Positions 22,938 through 30,881 are shown, numbered from the stretch's first letter. The stretch: 64,000 nt of DNA from Pseudoduganella umbonata (GCF_014192225.1 NZ_JACHXS010000002.1:62001-126000); one strand, 5' to 3'. Numbers and translations: made by a program. Notes: a model not told the origin generated them from the sequence alone.

Positions 22938-25094
22938 TTACTCGGCGCCCATTTCCTTCAGCAGGTTATCGGCCTTGTCCACATGCTTCATGTTCCACAG
23001 CATATAGCGCAGGTCGACCTGGATGTCGCGGGTGTTGGCCTTGTTGAAGTCCCAGTCCGAGATGATCGAATCGAGGGTGCCGTCGAATGCCAGGCCGACC
23101 AGCTCGCCCTTCGCGTTCAGTGCCGCCGAACCCGAGTTGCCGCCGGTGATATCCAGCGTGGCCAGGAAGTTGACCGGCACCGTCTTCAGCTTCGGATCGA
23201 CGTACTTGCCGAAGTCCTTCGCCTTGATCGCGTCCAGCTGCGCCTTCGGTGCGTCGAACTCGCCCGTGCCGGTATGCTTGGCCAGCACGCCCTTGACGGT
23301 GGTGAAGGCCGTCCAGGTGCTGCCGTCGGCGCCATGGTCGCGGCCGGCGACATTGCCGTAGGTAACGCGCAGCGTGCTGTTCGCGTCCGGGTAGACGGCC
23401 TGTCCCTTCGACTTCATGTAGGCGATCTTGGCCTTCATGTAGCTGCCGTAAGCCTGCTGCAGCTTGCCGGCCAGCTCTTCCTCCTCCGCTTCGGCTTTCA
23501 GGTCGGCGTCATACAGGGCGACGGCGGCCTTGATGAAGGCATCGTCGCTGCCCTGGAAGTCGGCCGGCTTCTTGTCCAGCCAGGCATTGCGGTCGGCCGC
23601 ATTGGTCAGCTTGGTGCCGCTGTACAGCTTGTCGAGCGCCGCGGACAGCTCCGCATCGCTCATGCCGGCGCGCAGGCCCAGCGCCGTGTTGAACGCCTGC
23701 TTCTGTTCGGCCGCCGGTTGTGCCAGGTAACCCTTCATGTGGTGCATGGCCAGGGCCTTGTCCACCTTGGGATCGAAGGTACGTTCCATCGCCGCCATAT
23801 TGGCCTTCAGGCGCGACAGGTCGCGTACCTGGTAGCCGGACTTGCGGTCGGCATCGGGCTTCTGGTTTTCGTTGGCCAGGCGGTACAGGGTGCGGGCACC
23901 CATCAGCAGGCGCGGTTCCGCGTAGTTGTAGTTGAAGTTGCGCTTGACGCCGGCATCGCGCTCGGCGATCAGGTGCTCGACCTTGTCGATATCGTCAGCG
24001 AATTCCGCCTTGCGCTTCGTGTCGGCATTGATCCACTTTTTCAGCTGCTCATGCTCGGCCGTCTTGCGCTGCAAGAAGTCGCTGGTGGCATACGAGTCGA
24101 TCATGCCCTGGCGGTTCTTGTAGTAGTTGTTGATACTGGCGACCTGGCCCGCGTATTTCAGCGTGACATCCTTGTTGCCCTTGGTCTCGCGGTCGATGAT
24201 CGCCAGGTTGTCGGCCGAGGCCTTGACGAATGCCGGGTAGAACCAGTCGAAGGTGAACTGCACTTCGGACGGCAGGCGGTGACGGTTGGTACGGCCCGGG
24301 TAGCCCATCGCCATCACGAAGTCGCCTTCCTTCACGCCTTCCTTGGCCAGCTTCAGCACGTGGTTGGGCACGTAGGGCACGTTGTCCTTGCTGAAGTCGG
24401 CGGCCTTGCCATCCTTGCTCACGTAGGCACGGTAGAAACCGTAGTCGCCCGTGTGCCGCGGCCACATCCAGTTGTCGGTGTCGCCACCGAACTTGCCCAC
24501 GCCGGCCGGCGGCACGTGCACCAGGCGCACGTCGCGGATTTCCAGCTGCTTGATCTGGTAGAACTCCAGGCTGCCGTAGAACGCCGGCACGGTGCAGCGG
24601 TGTCCAGGATCGGCCTCGCATGCCGCCACCAGCGTTTTCTGGTTCTTCTCGATCGCATCGCTGCGGGCCTTGCCGGACAGCTTGGCGACTTCCGGCGTGA
24701 TGATCTTGTCGGTCACGTTCAGCACTTCCTTCGTGACGAACACGCGCGTGCCCGGCGCGGCCGGCAATTCCTCGCCGAGCGAGCGGGCCACGAAACCGTT
24801 GGCCAGCAGGTCGCGCTCCGGCGTGGATGCCTGCGCCACGCTGTTATATACACAGTGGTGGTTGGTGACCACCAGGCCTTGCGGCGATACGAACGACGCC
24901 GAGCAGCCACCCAGGCTGACGATGGCGCCGGCCGGGAATTCGGTCAGGCGGGTCAGGCTGTTCGGATCGAGTTTCAGGCCGGCGGCTTTCAGTTGCTTGG
25001 CGATCTGCGGCAACTGCTGCGGCATCCACATGCCTTCGTCGGCATAGGCGGACGTGGTGCTCATGATGGCGAGCGCGAGAAGTGATTTTTTCAT
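22938..25094 (-). CDS. S46-family dipeptidyl peptidase (DPP7/DPP11 type)
   Basis: 718 residues with a short signal peptide (cleavage near AYADE). The chymotrypsin-like catalytic triad of S46 is recognisable: His in VVTNHHCVYNS (79-80), Asp in GGDTDNWMWPRHTGD (about 215-229) and Ser654 in GGNSGSA. The long central helical domain, unique to S46, covers about residues 280-560. These periplasmic exopeptidases remove N-terminal dipeptides from oligopeptides and feed amino-acid use; whether hydrophobic (DPP7) or acidic (DPP11) dipeptides are preferred cannot be decided here. ATG at 25094 chosen for the signal peptide. Terminator abuts IS copy 1. Confidence 0.93.
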   Translation of the reverse strand: MKKSLLALAIMSTTSAYADEGMWMPQQLPQIAKQLKAAGLKLDPNSLTRLTEFPAGAIVSLGGCSASFVSPQGLVVTNHHCVYNSVAQASTPERDLLANGFVARSLGEELPAAPGTRVFVTKEVLNVTDKIITPEVAKLSGKARSDAIEKNQKTLVAACEADPGHRCTVPAFYGSLEFYQIKQLEIRDVRLVHVPPAGVGKFGGDTDNWMWPRHTGDYGFYRAYVSKDGKAADFSKDNVPYVPNHVLKLAKEGVKEGDFVMAMGYPGRTNRHRLPSEVQFTFDWFYPAFVKASADNLAIIDRETKGNKDVTLKYAGQVASINNYYKNRQGMIDSYATSDFLQRKTAEHEQLKKWINADTKRKAEFADDIDKVEHLIAERDAGVKRNFNYNYAEPRLLMGARTLYRLANENQKPDADRKSGYQVRDLSRLKANMAAMERTFDPKVDKALAMHHMKGYLAQPAAEQKQAFNTALGLRAGMSDAELSAALDKLYSGTKLTNAADRNAWLDKKPADFQGSDDAFIKAAVALYDADLKAEAEEEELAGKLQQAYGSYMKAKIAYMKSKGQAVYPDANSTLRVTYGNVAGRDHGADGSTWTAFTTVKGVLAKHTGTGEFDAPKAQLDAIKAKDFGKYVDPKLKTVPVNFLATLDITGGNSGSAALNAKGELVGLAFDGTLDSIISDWDFNKANTRDIQVDLRYMLWNMKHVDKADNLLKEMGAE

Positions 25095-25240
25095 GCGATG
25101 GTAGAGGAGTAGTTGTAGGCGTCCCGGATTTTTGCCGCGGGTTACGTGGCGCGTGCAAGTATCCGCATCGCATTGCGATTCGTCAATCAGGAATTTATAT
25201 GGCGAAACCGCATGAAATTTGGTTCGCAGACAATAAAAAA

Positions 25241-25258
25241 GCCGGCCCGCAGGCCGGC
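25241..25258 (-). terminator. Terminator of the GlsB/YeaQ gene
   Basis: GCCGGCC-CGCA-GGCCGGC with an A-run on the left (T-run on the minus strand). The interval 25095-25230 upstream of the S46 gene holds its promoter; nothing else seen. Confidence 0.8.
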
Positions 25259-25295
25259 TTGTTGCCACTTCATTGCTACCGCATATGCAAGCCGG

Positions 25296-25565
25296 TTAGC
25301 GTGCCCTGCCGCGGAAGACCAGGTTGACGATGGCCAGCAGGATGACGGCGCCCAGGAACGACACCAGCAGCGAGAGTGGACTGAAGTCGTCGGCATTGAT
25401 GGTGCCCGTGCCAAACAGGGGCGACAGCAGCCAGCCGCCGAGCAATGCGCCGACGATACCGACCACGACGTTCAGGAACAGCCCTTGCTGGGCGTCCGTT
25501 TTCATGACAAGGCTGGCGAGCCAGCCGATGATGCCCCCGATAACGATCCAGATGATGAAGTTCAT
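25296..25565 (-). CDS. GlsB/YeaQ/YmgE-family stress membrane protein
   Basis: 89 residues, three hydrophobic segments: IIWIVIGGIIGWLASLVM, LFLNVVVGIVGALLGGWLL and LLVSFLGAVILLAIVNLVF. This is the family pattern (transglycosylase-associated protein group), with glycines for tight helix packing. Members are induced by envelope, acid or osmotic stress; molecular function is not known. The ATG at 25565 gives the standard MNFIIWIVIGG start. The gene is divergent from the glycine-zipper stress protein at 25781 and shares a 215-bp regulatory region with it. Confidence 0.9.
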   Translation of the reverse strand: MNFIIWIVIGGIIGWLASLVMKTDAQQGLFLNVVVGIVGALLGGWLLSPLFGTGTINADDFSPLSLLVSFLGAVILLAIVNLVFRGRAR

Positions 25566-25664
25566 GCTCGTTCCCCTATATATCGTTAAGAAGAGACCGG
25601 GCCGTTTAGCCCCGCCGTGATCAAAAGTGTAAGGGCGTCGCATCCACGCGGTCCGTGCGCCAGC

Positions 25665-25716
25665 GTACGTTCCCGCGCGGTCGGTCCTAAAGTCCGTCCT
25701 TTGTGCGGAAACGTAC
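25665..25716. promoter_or_regulatory. Inverted GGAAACGTAC-like elements between divergent stress genes
   Basis: GTACGTTCCC (25665-25674) and GGAAACGTAC (25707-25716) form an inverted pair, so each divergent gene has a GGrAACGTAC element reading towards it, as an ECF-sigma -35 might. The matching -10 boxes are not clear. Confidence 0.35.
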
Positions 25717-25780
25717 AGAGAGCTACTGTCGACAAGCCTATCGTGACGTTGTCAATTGACTCACATACAAGGAGACCCTC

Positions 25781-26917
25781 ATGAGCCAGACCAACCAGAA
25801 TTCCCGTCTCGTCACCGGCCTGTTCAACGACCGCGAAAGCGCCGAGCGTGCCTATCACCATGCAACGGCGCGTGGCTACAGCAAGGACGACATCAACGTG
25901 CTGATGTCCGATGAAACCCGCAAGCGCTATTTCACCGGCAACGAGCAGGTCGAAACTGAACTGGGCAGCAAGGCTGCCGAAGGCGCGGGCATCGGTGCCG
26001 GCGTGGGCGGCGCGATCGGTGCCGCATTGGCTGCCGTGGCTGCCGTCGGTACCACGCTGGTATTGCCGGGCCTGGGCGTGGTGGTTGCCGGTCCGCTGGC
26101 GGCAGCGCTGGCAGGCGCCGGTGCCGGCGGTCTCACCGGCGGCCTGCTGGGCGCGCTGATCGGTGCCGGTATTCCGGAAGAACGGGTACAGCACTACGAA
26201 GAAGGCCTGAAAAGCGGCGGCATCGTGATGGGCGTGAATGCTCGCTCGGATGAAGATGCCGCGCATATCGAATCGAGCTGGAAAGATAGTGCCGGCCAGC
26301 ACGTGATCGGCACCGGTCTTGGCGCTGCGGGCGGCGCGGCGGCAGGCCTGGCGGCCGGCACGCCGGGCGGCCCGATCGGCATGGCGGCAGGTGCCGTCGT
26401 TGGCGGTATCGCTGGCGGCCTGGCAGGCAAGGGCGCGGCCGAAGTGGTGAATCCGAAATCGGGTGACGACCTCAGCGACCATCACCTGGCAACCGGCGTG
26501 GGTGCCGGCGGCGGTGCGATGGCGGGCATGGCACTGGGCGCTGCCGCGGGCCCGGTCGGCATGGCTGCCGGCGGCGCCATCGGTGCGCTGGCGGGCGGCA
26601 TGACCGGCAAGGGTGTCGGTGGCCTGGTCAACCCGGCCGAGGAAAAGACCTACTGGGAACAGCAGCACCGCAACGAGTCGTACTACAACCCGGCTTACCA
26701 GTACAACGACTACGATCCGGCCTACTCGCTGGGCTACAACGGCCGTGCCAACTACCGTGGCGACTGGAACACCAACGAGGCAAGCCTGCAGAACGACTGG
26801 GAGCGCACGAAAGGCAATTCCCGCCTGTCGTGGAACGAAGCGAGGAGCGCCACCCGCTCCGCCTGGGACCGCGTCGAGCGCAAGCTGCCGGGCGACTGGG
26901 ATAAAGACGGCAAGTAA
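25781..26917 (+). CDS. Glycine-zipper general-stress protein (YflT/GSP17M-like N-terminus)
   Basis: 378 residues. Residues 1 to about 60 resemble the GSP17M domain (RLVTGLFNDRESAERAYHHA, GYSKDDINVLM). Three glycine-zipper segments follow at about 66-130, 172-218 and 240-285 (repeated GxxxG with Ala, e.g. GAGIGAGVGGAIGAAL), separated by hydrophilic linkers, and the C-terminus is a Tyr/Asn/Trp-rich hydrophilic tail with EARSATRSAWDRVERKLPGD. Such proteins are stress-induced and associate with membranes; biochemical role unknown. AAGGAGACCCTC precedes the ATG. The internal zippers look duplicated: segments two and three share GGPIGMAAG/AGPVGMAAGG. Confidence 0.8.
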   Translation: MSQTNQNSRLVTGLFNDRESAERAYHHATARGYSKDDINVLMSDETRKRYFTGNEQVETELGSKAAEGAGIGAGVGGAIGAALAAVAAVGTTLVLPGLGVVVAGPLAAALAGAGAGGLTGGLLGALIGAGIPEERVQHYEEGLKSGGIVMGVNARSDEDAAHIESSWKDSAGQHVIGTGLGAAGGAAAGLAAGTPGGPIGMAAGAVVGGIAGGLAGKGAAEVVNPKSGDDLSDHHLATGVGAGGGAMAGMALGAAAGPVGMAAGGAIGALAGGMTGKGVGGLVNPAEEKTYWEQQHRNESYYNPAYQYNDYDPAYSLGYNGRANYRGDWNTNEASLQNDWERTKGNSRLSWNEARSATRSAWDRVERKLPGDWDKDGK

Positions 26918-26947
26918 GCCATAGCCGTTCGAGGGAAGCATGAAAAA

Positions 26948-26965
26948 GGCCGGGATTTCCCGGCC
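26948..26965. terminator. Bidirectional terminator GGCCGGG-ATTT-CCCGGCC
   Basis: A5 on the left and T7 on the right, between the convergent stress protein and acyltransferase genes. Confidence 0.9.
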
Positions 26966-26970
26966 TTTTT

Positions 26971-28026
26971 TTAACTGCCCGCGCCGGCAGCCGCCATCCT
27001 GCGTCGCGCATGCTTCAGTTTGAGCAAGGGCTGCTCGACGAAATAGCAGCTCAGCACGCTGACCGGCAGCACGATCAGGCAGGCAAGCGCCAGCTTCAGC
27101 CAAGGGGAGACGGGCGGCAGGTAAGCCACGAGCAGTGTCTGTACCGGCCAGCCGTACAGGTAGACGCCGTATGAAATGTCCGGCAGCTTGTTGAACGTTT
27201 CCGTCAGCCACATCGGGCGGAAGGCAAAGTAGAACAGCAGATAGCCGCCGAACGTGGCCAGCCCCAGTTCCGCGTAGCGGCGCGAGAACATCAATACCAG
27301 CAGCGCCACCGCCGACAGCAGCGCGCCGCGGCGGGTAAACCGGTAGCAGTCGCGGTACAGGTAGAAACAGCCGCCGGCGAAGAACAGCGAACCCAGCCGC
27401 ACGATCGGGTCATTCAGCAGCAGGGCCAATGGCGCGAATGGCAGGGGCAAGCCGAACGAGGCGTACAGGTAAGCCGCGAAACCCGTCACCGTCAGCGCCA
27501 GCCACACGCCCCGGTGCCGGATGCCGCCGGATACGCCCAGCAGCATCACGGCGAGATAGCAGGCGAATTCGCGCATGATCGTCCACATCGAGCCATTTAC
27601 CTGCGGTTCGGGCAGGCCCTCGAATACCGGCGGGGTAATTGGTCCGTGCAGTACGGCGAGGCACAGCGCGACTGTGCTGGTGGACAATTCCCTGAAATAG
27701 CGCCCGGCATCCGCGCCCAACGGGGCCACGATGTACACGCAAACCAGGCTGGCAACGATGAAGCCGGGATAGATGCGCAGCACGCGCTTGCGCAGGAACT
27801 GGGCAGGCACCGGATCGAGATCCCAGCTTTGCACGATCAGGTAGCCGCTGAGCAGGAAAAAGCCATCCACCGCGAGCTCGCCGAACGACAGCGTGTGGAA
27901 AAGCTGCGTCAGCAGTTCGCGGTGGCGGTCGCCGTCCTGCAGCTCGGGCGCGTGCGACAGCAGCACGAGCAGTGCGAGCAGCAGGCGCAGCAGATTGAAG
28001 TTATTTTGATGACGCAACATCCCCAT
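26971..28026 (-). CDS. Acyltransferase family 3 membrane protein
   Basis: 351 residues with about ten membrane helices. It opens with the family motif NFNLLRLLLALLVLLSHAPEL, containing the R and the H that contact the acyl donor, and has SFGELAVDGFFLLSGYLIVQSW and FLRKRVLRIYPGF, both typical. The C-terminus EQPLLKLKHARRR is the usual end. Members O-acylate (often acetylate) surface or exported sugars in the inner membrane; acceptor unknown, and no polysaccharide genes are adjacent. The ATG at 28026 is preceded by CGAGGCAGTC. Its promoter region is AT-rich and contains the inverted repeat 28041-28078. Confidence 0.88.
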   Translation of the reverse strand: MGMLRHQNNFNLLRLLLALLVLLSHAPELQDGDRHRELLTQLFHTLSFGELAVDGFFLLSGYLIVQSWDLDPVPAQFLRKRVLRIYPGFIVASLVCVYIVAPLGADAGRYFRELSTSTVALCLAVLHGPITPPVFEGLPEPQVNGSMWTIMREFACYLAVMLLGVSGGIRHRGVWLALTVTGFAAYLYASFGLPLPFAPLALLLNDPIVRLGSLFFAGGCFYLYRDCYRFTRRGALLSAVALLVLMFSRRYAELGLATFGGYLLFYFAFRPMWLTETFNKLPDISYGVYLYGWPVQTLLVAYLPPVSPWLKLALACLIVLPVSVLSCYFVEQPLLKLKHARRRMAAAGAGS

Positions 28027-28040
28027 GACTGCCTCGAAGT

Positions 28041-28078
28041 TTTGGTTATGAAATTTATATGCATTTTTTATAACCAAA
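28041..28078. promoter_or_regulatory. Inverted repeat upstream of the acyltransferase gene
   Basis: TTTGGTTAT (28041-28049) and ATAACCAAA (28070-28078), perfect 9-bp arms 20 bases apart in an AT-rich promoter region, two helical turns; candidate operator. Confidence 0.45.
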
Positions 28079-28163
28079 TGTACGTCGATAGCGGTTGGGA
28101 AGCAAGATTCGGTCGCAGGGATGGCGGCCCGGAACAACAGTACGGCGCGAAAACGACGCTCCG

Positions 28164-28679
28164 CTACGCCGCGTGCCGTGCCGCCGACTCGATTTCCGCC
28201 CGGGCAGCGGCGGCCAGCGCTGCCGCATCGGTGCCGATCGCCTTCAGCGCCCGCGCCGCGGTGCCGCGCGGACTGGCTGCGACCACGGCCGCCACGTGTG
28301 CGCCCGTCAGCGGTTCGCCGGGCGCGCGCGGCCAGTCGGCCAGCGACCGCATCACCGCCTGCATCGAACCTTTTGCGCGATAGGGGCCGGTTCCCGGCGG
28401 CACCGCAGCATCGTCCGCCAGCAGGCCGGGATCGGCGCCGGTTGCCGCCAGCGCGGCGCCGTGGGCGGCCGTGATGCCGGCCCCCAGCCGGGATGGATCT
28501 GCTCCGGCACGGAGCAGTGCGCGCCGCGCCAGGCCGTCCGGCAGGTCGAGCGCCGCAAGCAGGAAGTGCTCGGGGCCCGGTTCCGGTTCGCCCATCGCAT
28601 TGGCGTGCCGTTCGGCACCCTCGCAGAGGACCTTGATGGTGCGCATGTCGGCGATGCGCTGTTTCAGACGCTGCAGCAT
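28164..28679 (-). CDS. Clp N-terminal-domain-like protein, partner of HTH gene
   Basis: 171 residues. The segment AMGEPEPGPEHFLLAALDLPDGLARRALLRAGAD (about 25-58) matches the repeat of Clp_N domains, which in ClpA/ClpC recognise substrates or adaptors, and a second repeat seems to lie at about 95-150. There is no AAA ATPase module, so this is a free Clp_N-like protein. The remainder is Ala-rich helix. It begins 11 bases after the stop of the small HTH gene and is certainly co-transcribed. The pairing of a free Clp_N-like protein with a short HTH protein suggests a regulator and its partner or an adaptor for proteolysis; function unproven. Confidence 0.7.
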   Translation of the reverse strand: MLQRLKQRIADMRTIKVLCEGAERHANAMGEPEPGPEHFLLAALDLPDGLARRALLRAGADPSRLGAGITAAHGAALAATGADPGLLADDAAVPPGTGPYRAKGSMQAVMRSLADWPRAPGEPLTGAHVAAVVAASPRGTAARALKAIGTDAAALAAAARAEIESAARHAA

Positions 28680-28690
28680 GACGTTCCTTT

Positions 28691-28900
28691 CTAGGATTGA
28701 ATCAACGGTGCCAGGCGCTTGTGCGCGGCCTGCTTCGACACGCCCAGTGCATCGGCCACCTGGCTCCACGACCAGCCCTGAGCGATGGCGGCCGCCACGG
28801 CCTTGCGTTCGAGCTTGTCCGCGGCCAGGCGCAGTGCGACGACAGCCGCCAGCGCTTCGGCGGGATCGTCGGGACGGGGGAGGGTTTCGGGATCGATCAT
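28691..28900 (-). CDS. Small helix-turn-helix DNA-binding protein
   Basis: 69 residues: an N-terminal helix (PAEALAAVVALRLAADKLERKAV) followed by a HTH of the form AAIAQGWSWSQVADALGVSKQAAHKRL. Likely a dimeric repressor. The gene is probably translated without a leader: a strong promoter (-35 28930-28935, -10 28907-28912) ends six bases before the ATG and no ribosome site exists. Two palindromes overlap that promoter, so I infer autoregulation. First gene of the operon with the Clp_N-like protein. Confidence 0.78.
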   Translation of the reverse strand: MIDPETLPRPDDPAEALAAVVALRLAADKLERKAVAAAIAQGWSWSQVADALGVSKQAAHKRLAPLIQS

Positions 28901-28901
28901 G

Positions 28902-28948
28902 CGTCAATCTTAGTTGACGATTTCGATGGCGTCAACAAAAGATGACGC
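28902..28948. promoter_or_regulatory. Two palindromic operators over the HTH promoter
   Basis: CGTCAA-N6-TTGACG (28902-28919) covers the -10; GCGTCA-N8-TGACGC (28929-28948) covers the -35. Same half-site (TGACG) in both, as expected for autoregulation. Confidence 0.55.
28907..28935 (-). promoter_or_regulatory. Promoter of the HTH/Clp_N operon, predicted leaderless
   Basis: Minus strand: TTGACG, 17 bases, TAAGAT, then TGACGC and the ATG at 28900. Transcription should begin at or within a base of the start codon. Confidence 0.65.
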
Positions 28949-28962
28949 GACCAGCAACTGGC

Positions 28963-29044
28963 GAAAACCGGTGACGAAAACCGGTGACAGACACCAGTTT
29001 TTTTGAAACATTTCTCTTAAACCGGAGCCTGTCCCCGGTTTTGG
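28963..29044. repeat. Interspersed GGTGACAGACACC repeat, copy 1
   Basis: GAAAACCGGTGAC in tandem (28963-28975, 28976-28988), then AGACACCAG, a T-run, a spacer with AACATTTC, and GGAGCCTGTCCCCGG. The same order of blocks occurs at 38107-38165. Lies between the HTH promoter and the YceI gene terminator. Confidence 0.75.
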
Positions 29045-29055
29045 GGCAACAAAAA

Positions 29056-29074
29056 GCCCCGCACGCGGCGGGGC
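29056..29074 (-). terminator. Terminator of YceI gene 1
   Basis: GCCCCGC-ACGCG-GCGGGGC with five A on the left, giving a T-run on the minus strand. Confidence 0.85.
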
Positions 29075-29096
29075 TGGCATGGGGACGGGGGCGCGC

Positions 29097-29657
29097 TTAT
29101 TCGGCGGCGATGGCCTCGACCTGGATCGCCAGCTTCACTTCCGGTGCGAAGTTGGGGATGCCGAAGTTGATGCCGAAGTCGGTGCGCTTGAATTCGGCCG
29201 TGGCGTTGGCGCCGCACACTTCGCGCTTCAGCCGCGCATCCTGCACGCACTTGAAGCGGTCCACTTTCAGCTCGACCGGCTTGGTCACGCCGTTCAGCGT
29301 CAGCTCGCCGTCCACGCCCACCAGCTGGTCGCCGTTGAACTTGAACGACTTGCCCTTGTAGGTGGCGGTCGGGAATTTTTCGACGTTGAAAATGTCCGGC
29401 GCTTTCGCATGCGTATTCATCTTGTCGTGGCCGAAGTCGATCGACGTCGTATCGATCGTGATGTCCAGGCTGCCGGTCTTGGCGGCGCGGTCCATCGTGA
29501 TCGTGCCCTTCGTGTTGTTGAACTTGCCGCGCCACAGCGACAGTCCCTTGTGGTCGGCCTCGAAACTCGGGTAGGTATGGCTCGGGTCGATGTTGTAGGT
29601 GGTGGCGTTGGCAAGGCCAGCCATGGCGAGCAAGGCTACGATCAGCGTGGATTTCAT
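29097..29657 (-). CDS. YceI-family periplasmic lipocalin-like protein 1
   Basis: 186 residues: signal peptide (cleavage near ANATT) and a complete YceI domain starting TTYNIDPSHTYPSFEADHKG. The eight-stranded barrel binds isoprenoid chains such as polyprenyl compounds or ubiquinone. GVTKPVELKVD and RTDFGINFG are family signatures. One pair of cysteines (KCVQDAR, EVCGAN) probably forms a disulfide. It is downstream of a second YceI gene and a cytochrome b561, the same association as yceI-yceJ in enterobacteria, so a quinone-related role in the periplasm is reasonable but not shown. Confidence 0.92.
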   Translation of the reverse strand: MKSTLIVALLAMAGLANATTYNIDPSHTYPSFEADHKGLSLWRGKFNNTKGTITMDRAAKTGSLDITIDTTSIDFGHDKMNTHAKAPDIFNVEKFPTATYKGKSFKFNGDQLVGVDGELTLNGVTKPVELKVDRFKCVQDARLKREVCGANATAEFKRTDFGINFGIPNFAPEVKLAIQVEAIAAE

Positions 29658-29709
29658 GCGGTCTCCTTCGGTGGATGGGTGCTGCAGGATCGGTACGGGC
29701 TTATTGCAA

Positions 29710-29731
29710 GATGATTGCGGGATGATTGCGG
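29710..29731. repeat. 11-bp tandem repeat downstream of YceI gene 2
   Basis: GATGATTGCGG twice, 13 bases beyond the stop codon (on the minus strand) of the gene 29745-30299. Confidence 0.7.
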
Positions 29732-29744
29732 GATTACCATGAAA

Positions 29745-30299
29745 TTACTGTGAAACGACGTGGAACTTGATCGTCACTTCATCGGCCACCATGCTCGTGT
29801 CCTTCCACTCGCCTTCGCCGATGTTGTAGGCGAGGCGCTTGATCGGCACGGCGCCGTCGAACACCTGCTTGCCGCCCTCGGTCTTCACGGTGACGGGGAA
29901 GGTGACGTCGGCCGCCTTGCCCTTGATCGTCAGCTTGCCGGTCACGTTCAGCTTGCCGGCGCCGGCGCTCTTGATCGACGTCGAGACGAAGGTCGCTTTC
30001 GGGAACTGGGCGGAATTGAACCACTCCTTCTTGGCCACTTCCCTGTTGTACTCGGGGTCGCCCATGTCCAGGCTGGCCGTCTCGACTTCCACGGTGGCTT
30101 TCGACGCGTCCGGTTTCGCGGCGTCGTAGTCGATGACCACGCTGTGCTTCTTGAACTTCGATTCGACCGGCACATTCATCTGCTTGAACGTGGCGGACAC
30201 GGAAGTCTTGGCGGGATCGGTCTTCAGCACGGCGGCGCCGGCCGCCAGCGACAGGCCGACGAGGGAGGCGAGCAGGATCGGTTTCAAATACGTCTTCAT
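29745..30299 (-). CDS. YceI-family periplasmic protein 2
   Basis: 184 residues with a signal peptide (cleavage near GAAVL) and a YceI domain: TDPAKTSVSATFKQMNVPVE, DYDAAKPDASKATVEVETASLD and GDPEYNREVAKKEWFNSAQFPKATF. The last is the variant seen in b561-linked members. No cysteines, unlike protein 1, so the two are diverged paralogues rather than recent copies. The ATG is 18 bases after the b561 stop, giving the operon b561-yceI-yceI. Role in isoprenoid or quinone binding inferred from family. Confidence 0.92.
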   Translation of the reverse strand: MKTYLKPILLASLVGLSLAAGAAVLKTDPAKTSVSATFKQMNVPVESKFKKHSVVIDYDAAKPDASKATVEVETASLDMGDPEYNREVAKKEWFNSAQFPKATFVSTSIKSAGAGKLNVTGKLTIKGKAADVTFPVTVKTEGGKQVFDGAVPIKRLAYNIGEGEWKDTSMVADEVTIKFHVVSQ

Positions 30300-30317
30300 G
30301 AATGAGGCTCCGAAAGG

Positions 30318-30842
30318 TTAGGGAAGCATGCGTTTCAGGACATCGTCCCGATCCACGAAATGGTGTTTCAGCGCGGCGGCCACGTGCATCACGACGAGCG
30401 CGGCGAGCGCCATGTTGAGCCAGTAGTGCACCGGCTTCAGGGCGTCCTTCAGGGCAGGATCGGCCTCGAACGCGGCGGGAATCTGCCACATGCCCAGGTA
30501 GACGACCGGCACGCCGGCCGCCGTGGTGTACAGGTAGCCGGACAGCGGCACGGCGAACATCAGGATGTACAGCAGCACATGCGTCGCGTCCGCGGCTTTC
30601 GCCTGCCACGGTGCGATGCCGGCGGCGTGGACCGGCGGCCGGTTCCGGTGGCGCCACAGCAGGCGCAGCGCGGCCAGGGCCAGCACGCTCACGCCCAGCC
30701 ACTTGTGCCAGGAATAGTATTTCAGCTTGGTGGGCGTGAAGCCGGGAATGTCGACCATCACCAGGCCCATCGTAAAGGCGGCAATGATCAGCAGCGCGAT
30801 CAGCCAGTGCAGCGCCATCGCGGTTCTTGTGTAGCGTTCCAT
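30318..30842 (-). CDS. Cytochrome b561-family diheme membrane protein
   Basis: 174 residues, four membrane helices. Heme-ligand histidines typical of the bacterial b561 group are visible: H in MALHWLIALL, H in YYSWHKWLGV, H in ATHVLLYILM and H in VVMHVAAALKHH. It moves electrons between the quinone pool and a periplasmic acceptor or superoxide (CybB-like). The ATG at 30842 starts with MERYTRTAMALHWL, the usual N-terminus; AGGGGTG is upstream. A 16-bp perfect palindrome lies just before the gene (30866-30881) and may be a repressor operator for this three-gene operon. Confidence 0.92.
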   Translation of the reverse strand: MERYTRTAMALHWLIALLIIAAFTMGLVMVDIPGFTPTKLKYYSWHKWLGVSVLALAALRLLWRHRNRPPVHAAGIAPWQAKAADATHVLLYILMFAVPLSGYLYTTAAGVPVVYLGMWQIPAAFEADPALKDALKPVHYWLNMALAALVVMHVAAALKHHFVDRDDVLKRMLP

Positions 30843-30865
30843 CTGAAGCACCCCTGTTTTAGTAC

Positions 30866-30881
30866 GCATTAGGACTAATGC
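30866..30881. promoter_or_regulatory. Perfect palindrome upstream of the b561 operon
   Basis: GCATTAG-GA-CTAATGC, 24 bases before the ATG. Symmetry and TTAG/CTAA composition resemble MarR-type operators; regulator not in the window. Confidence 0.5.
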
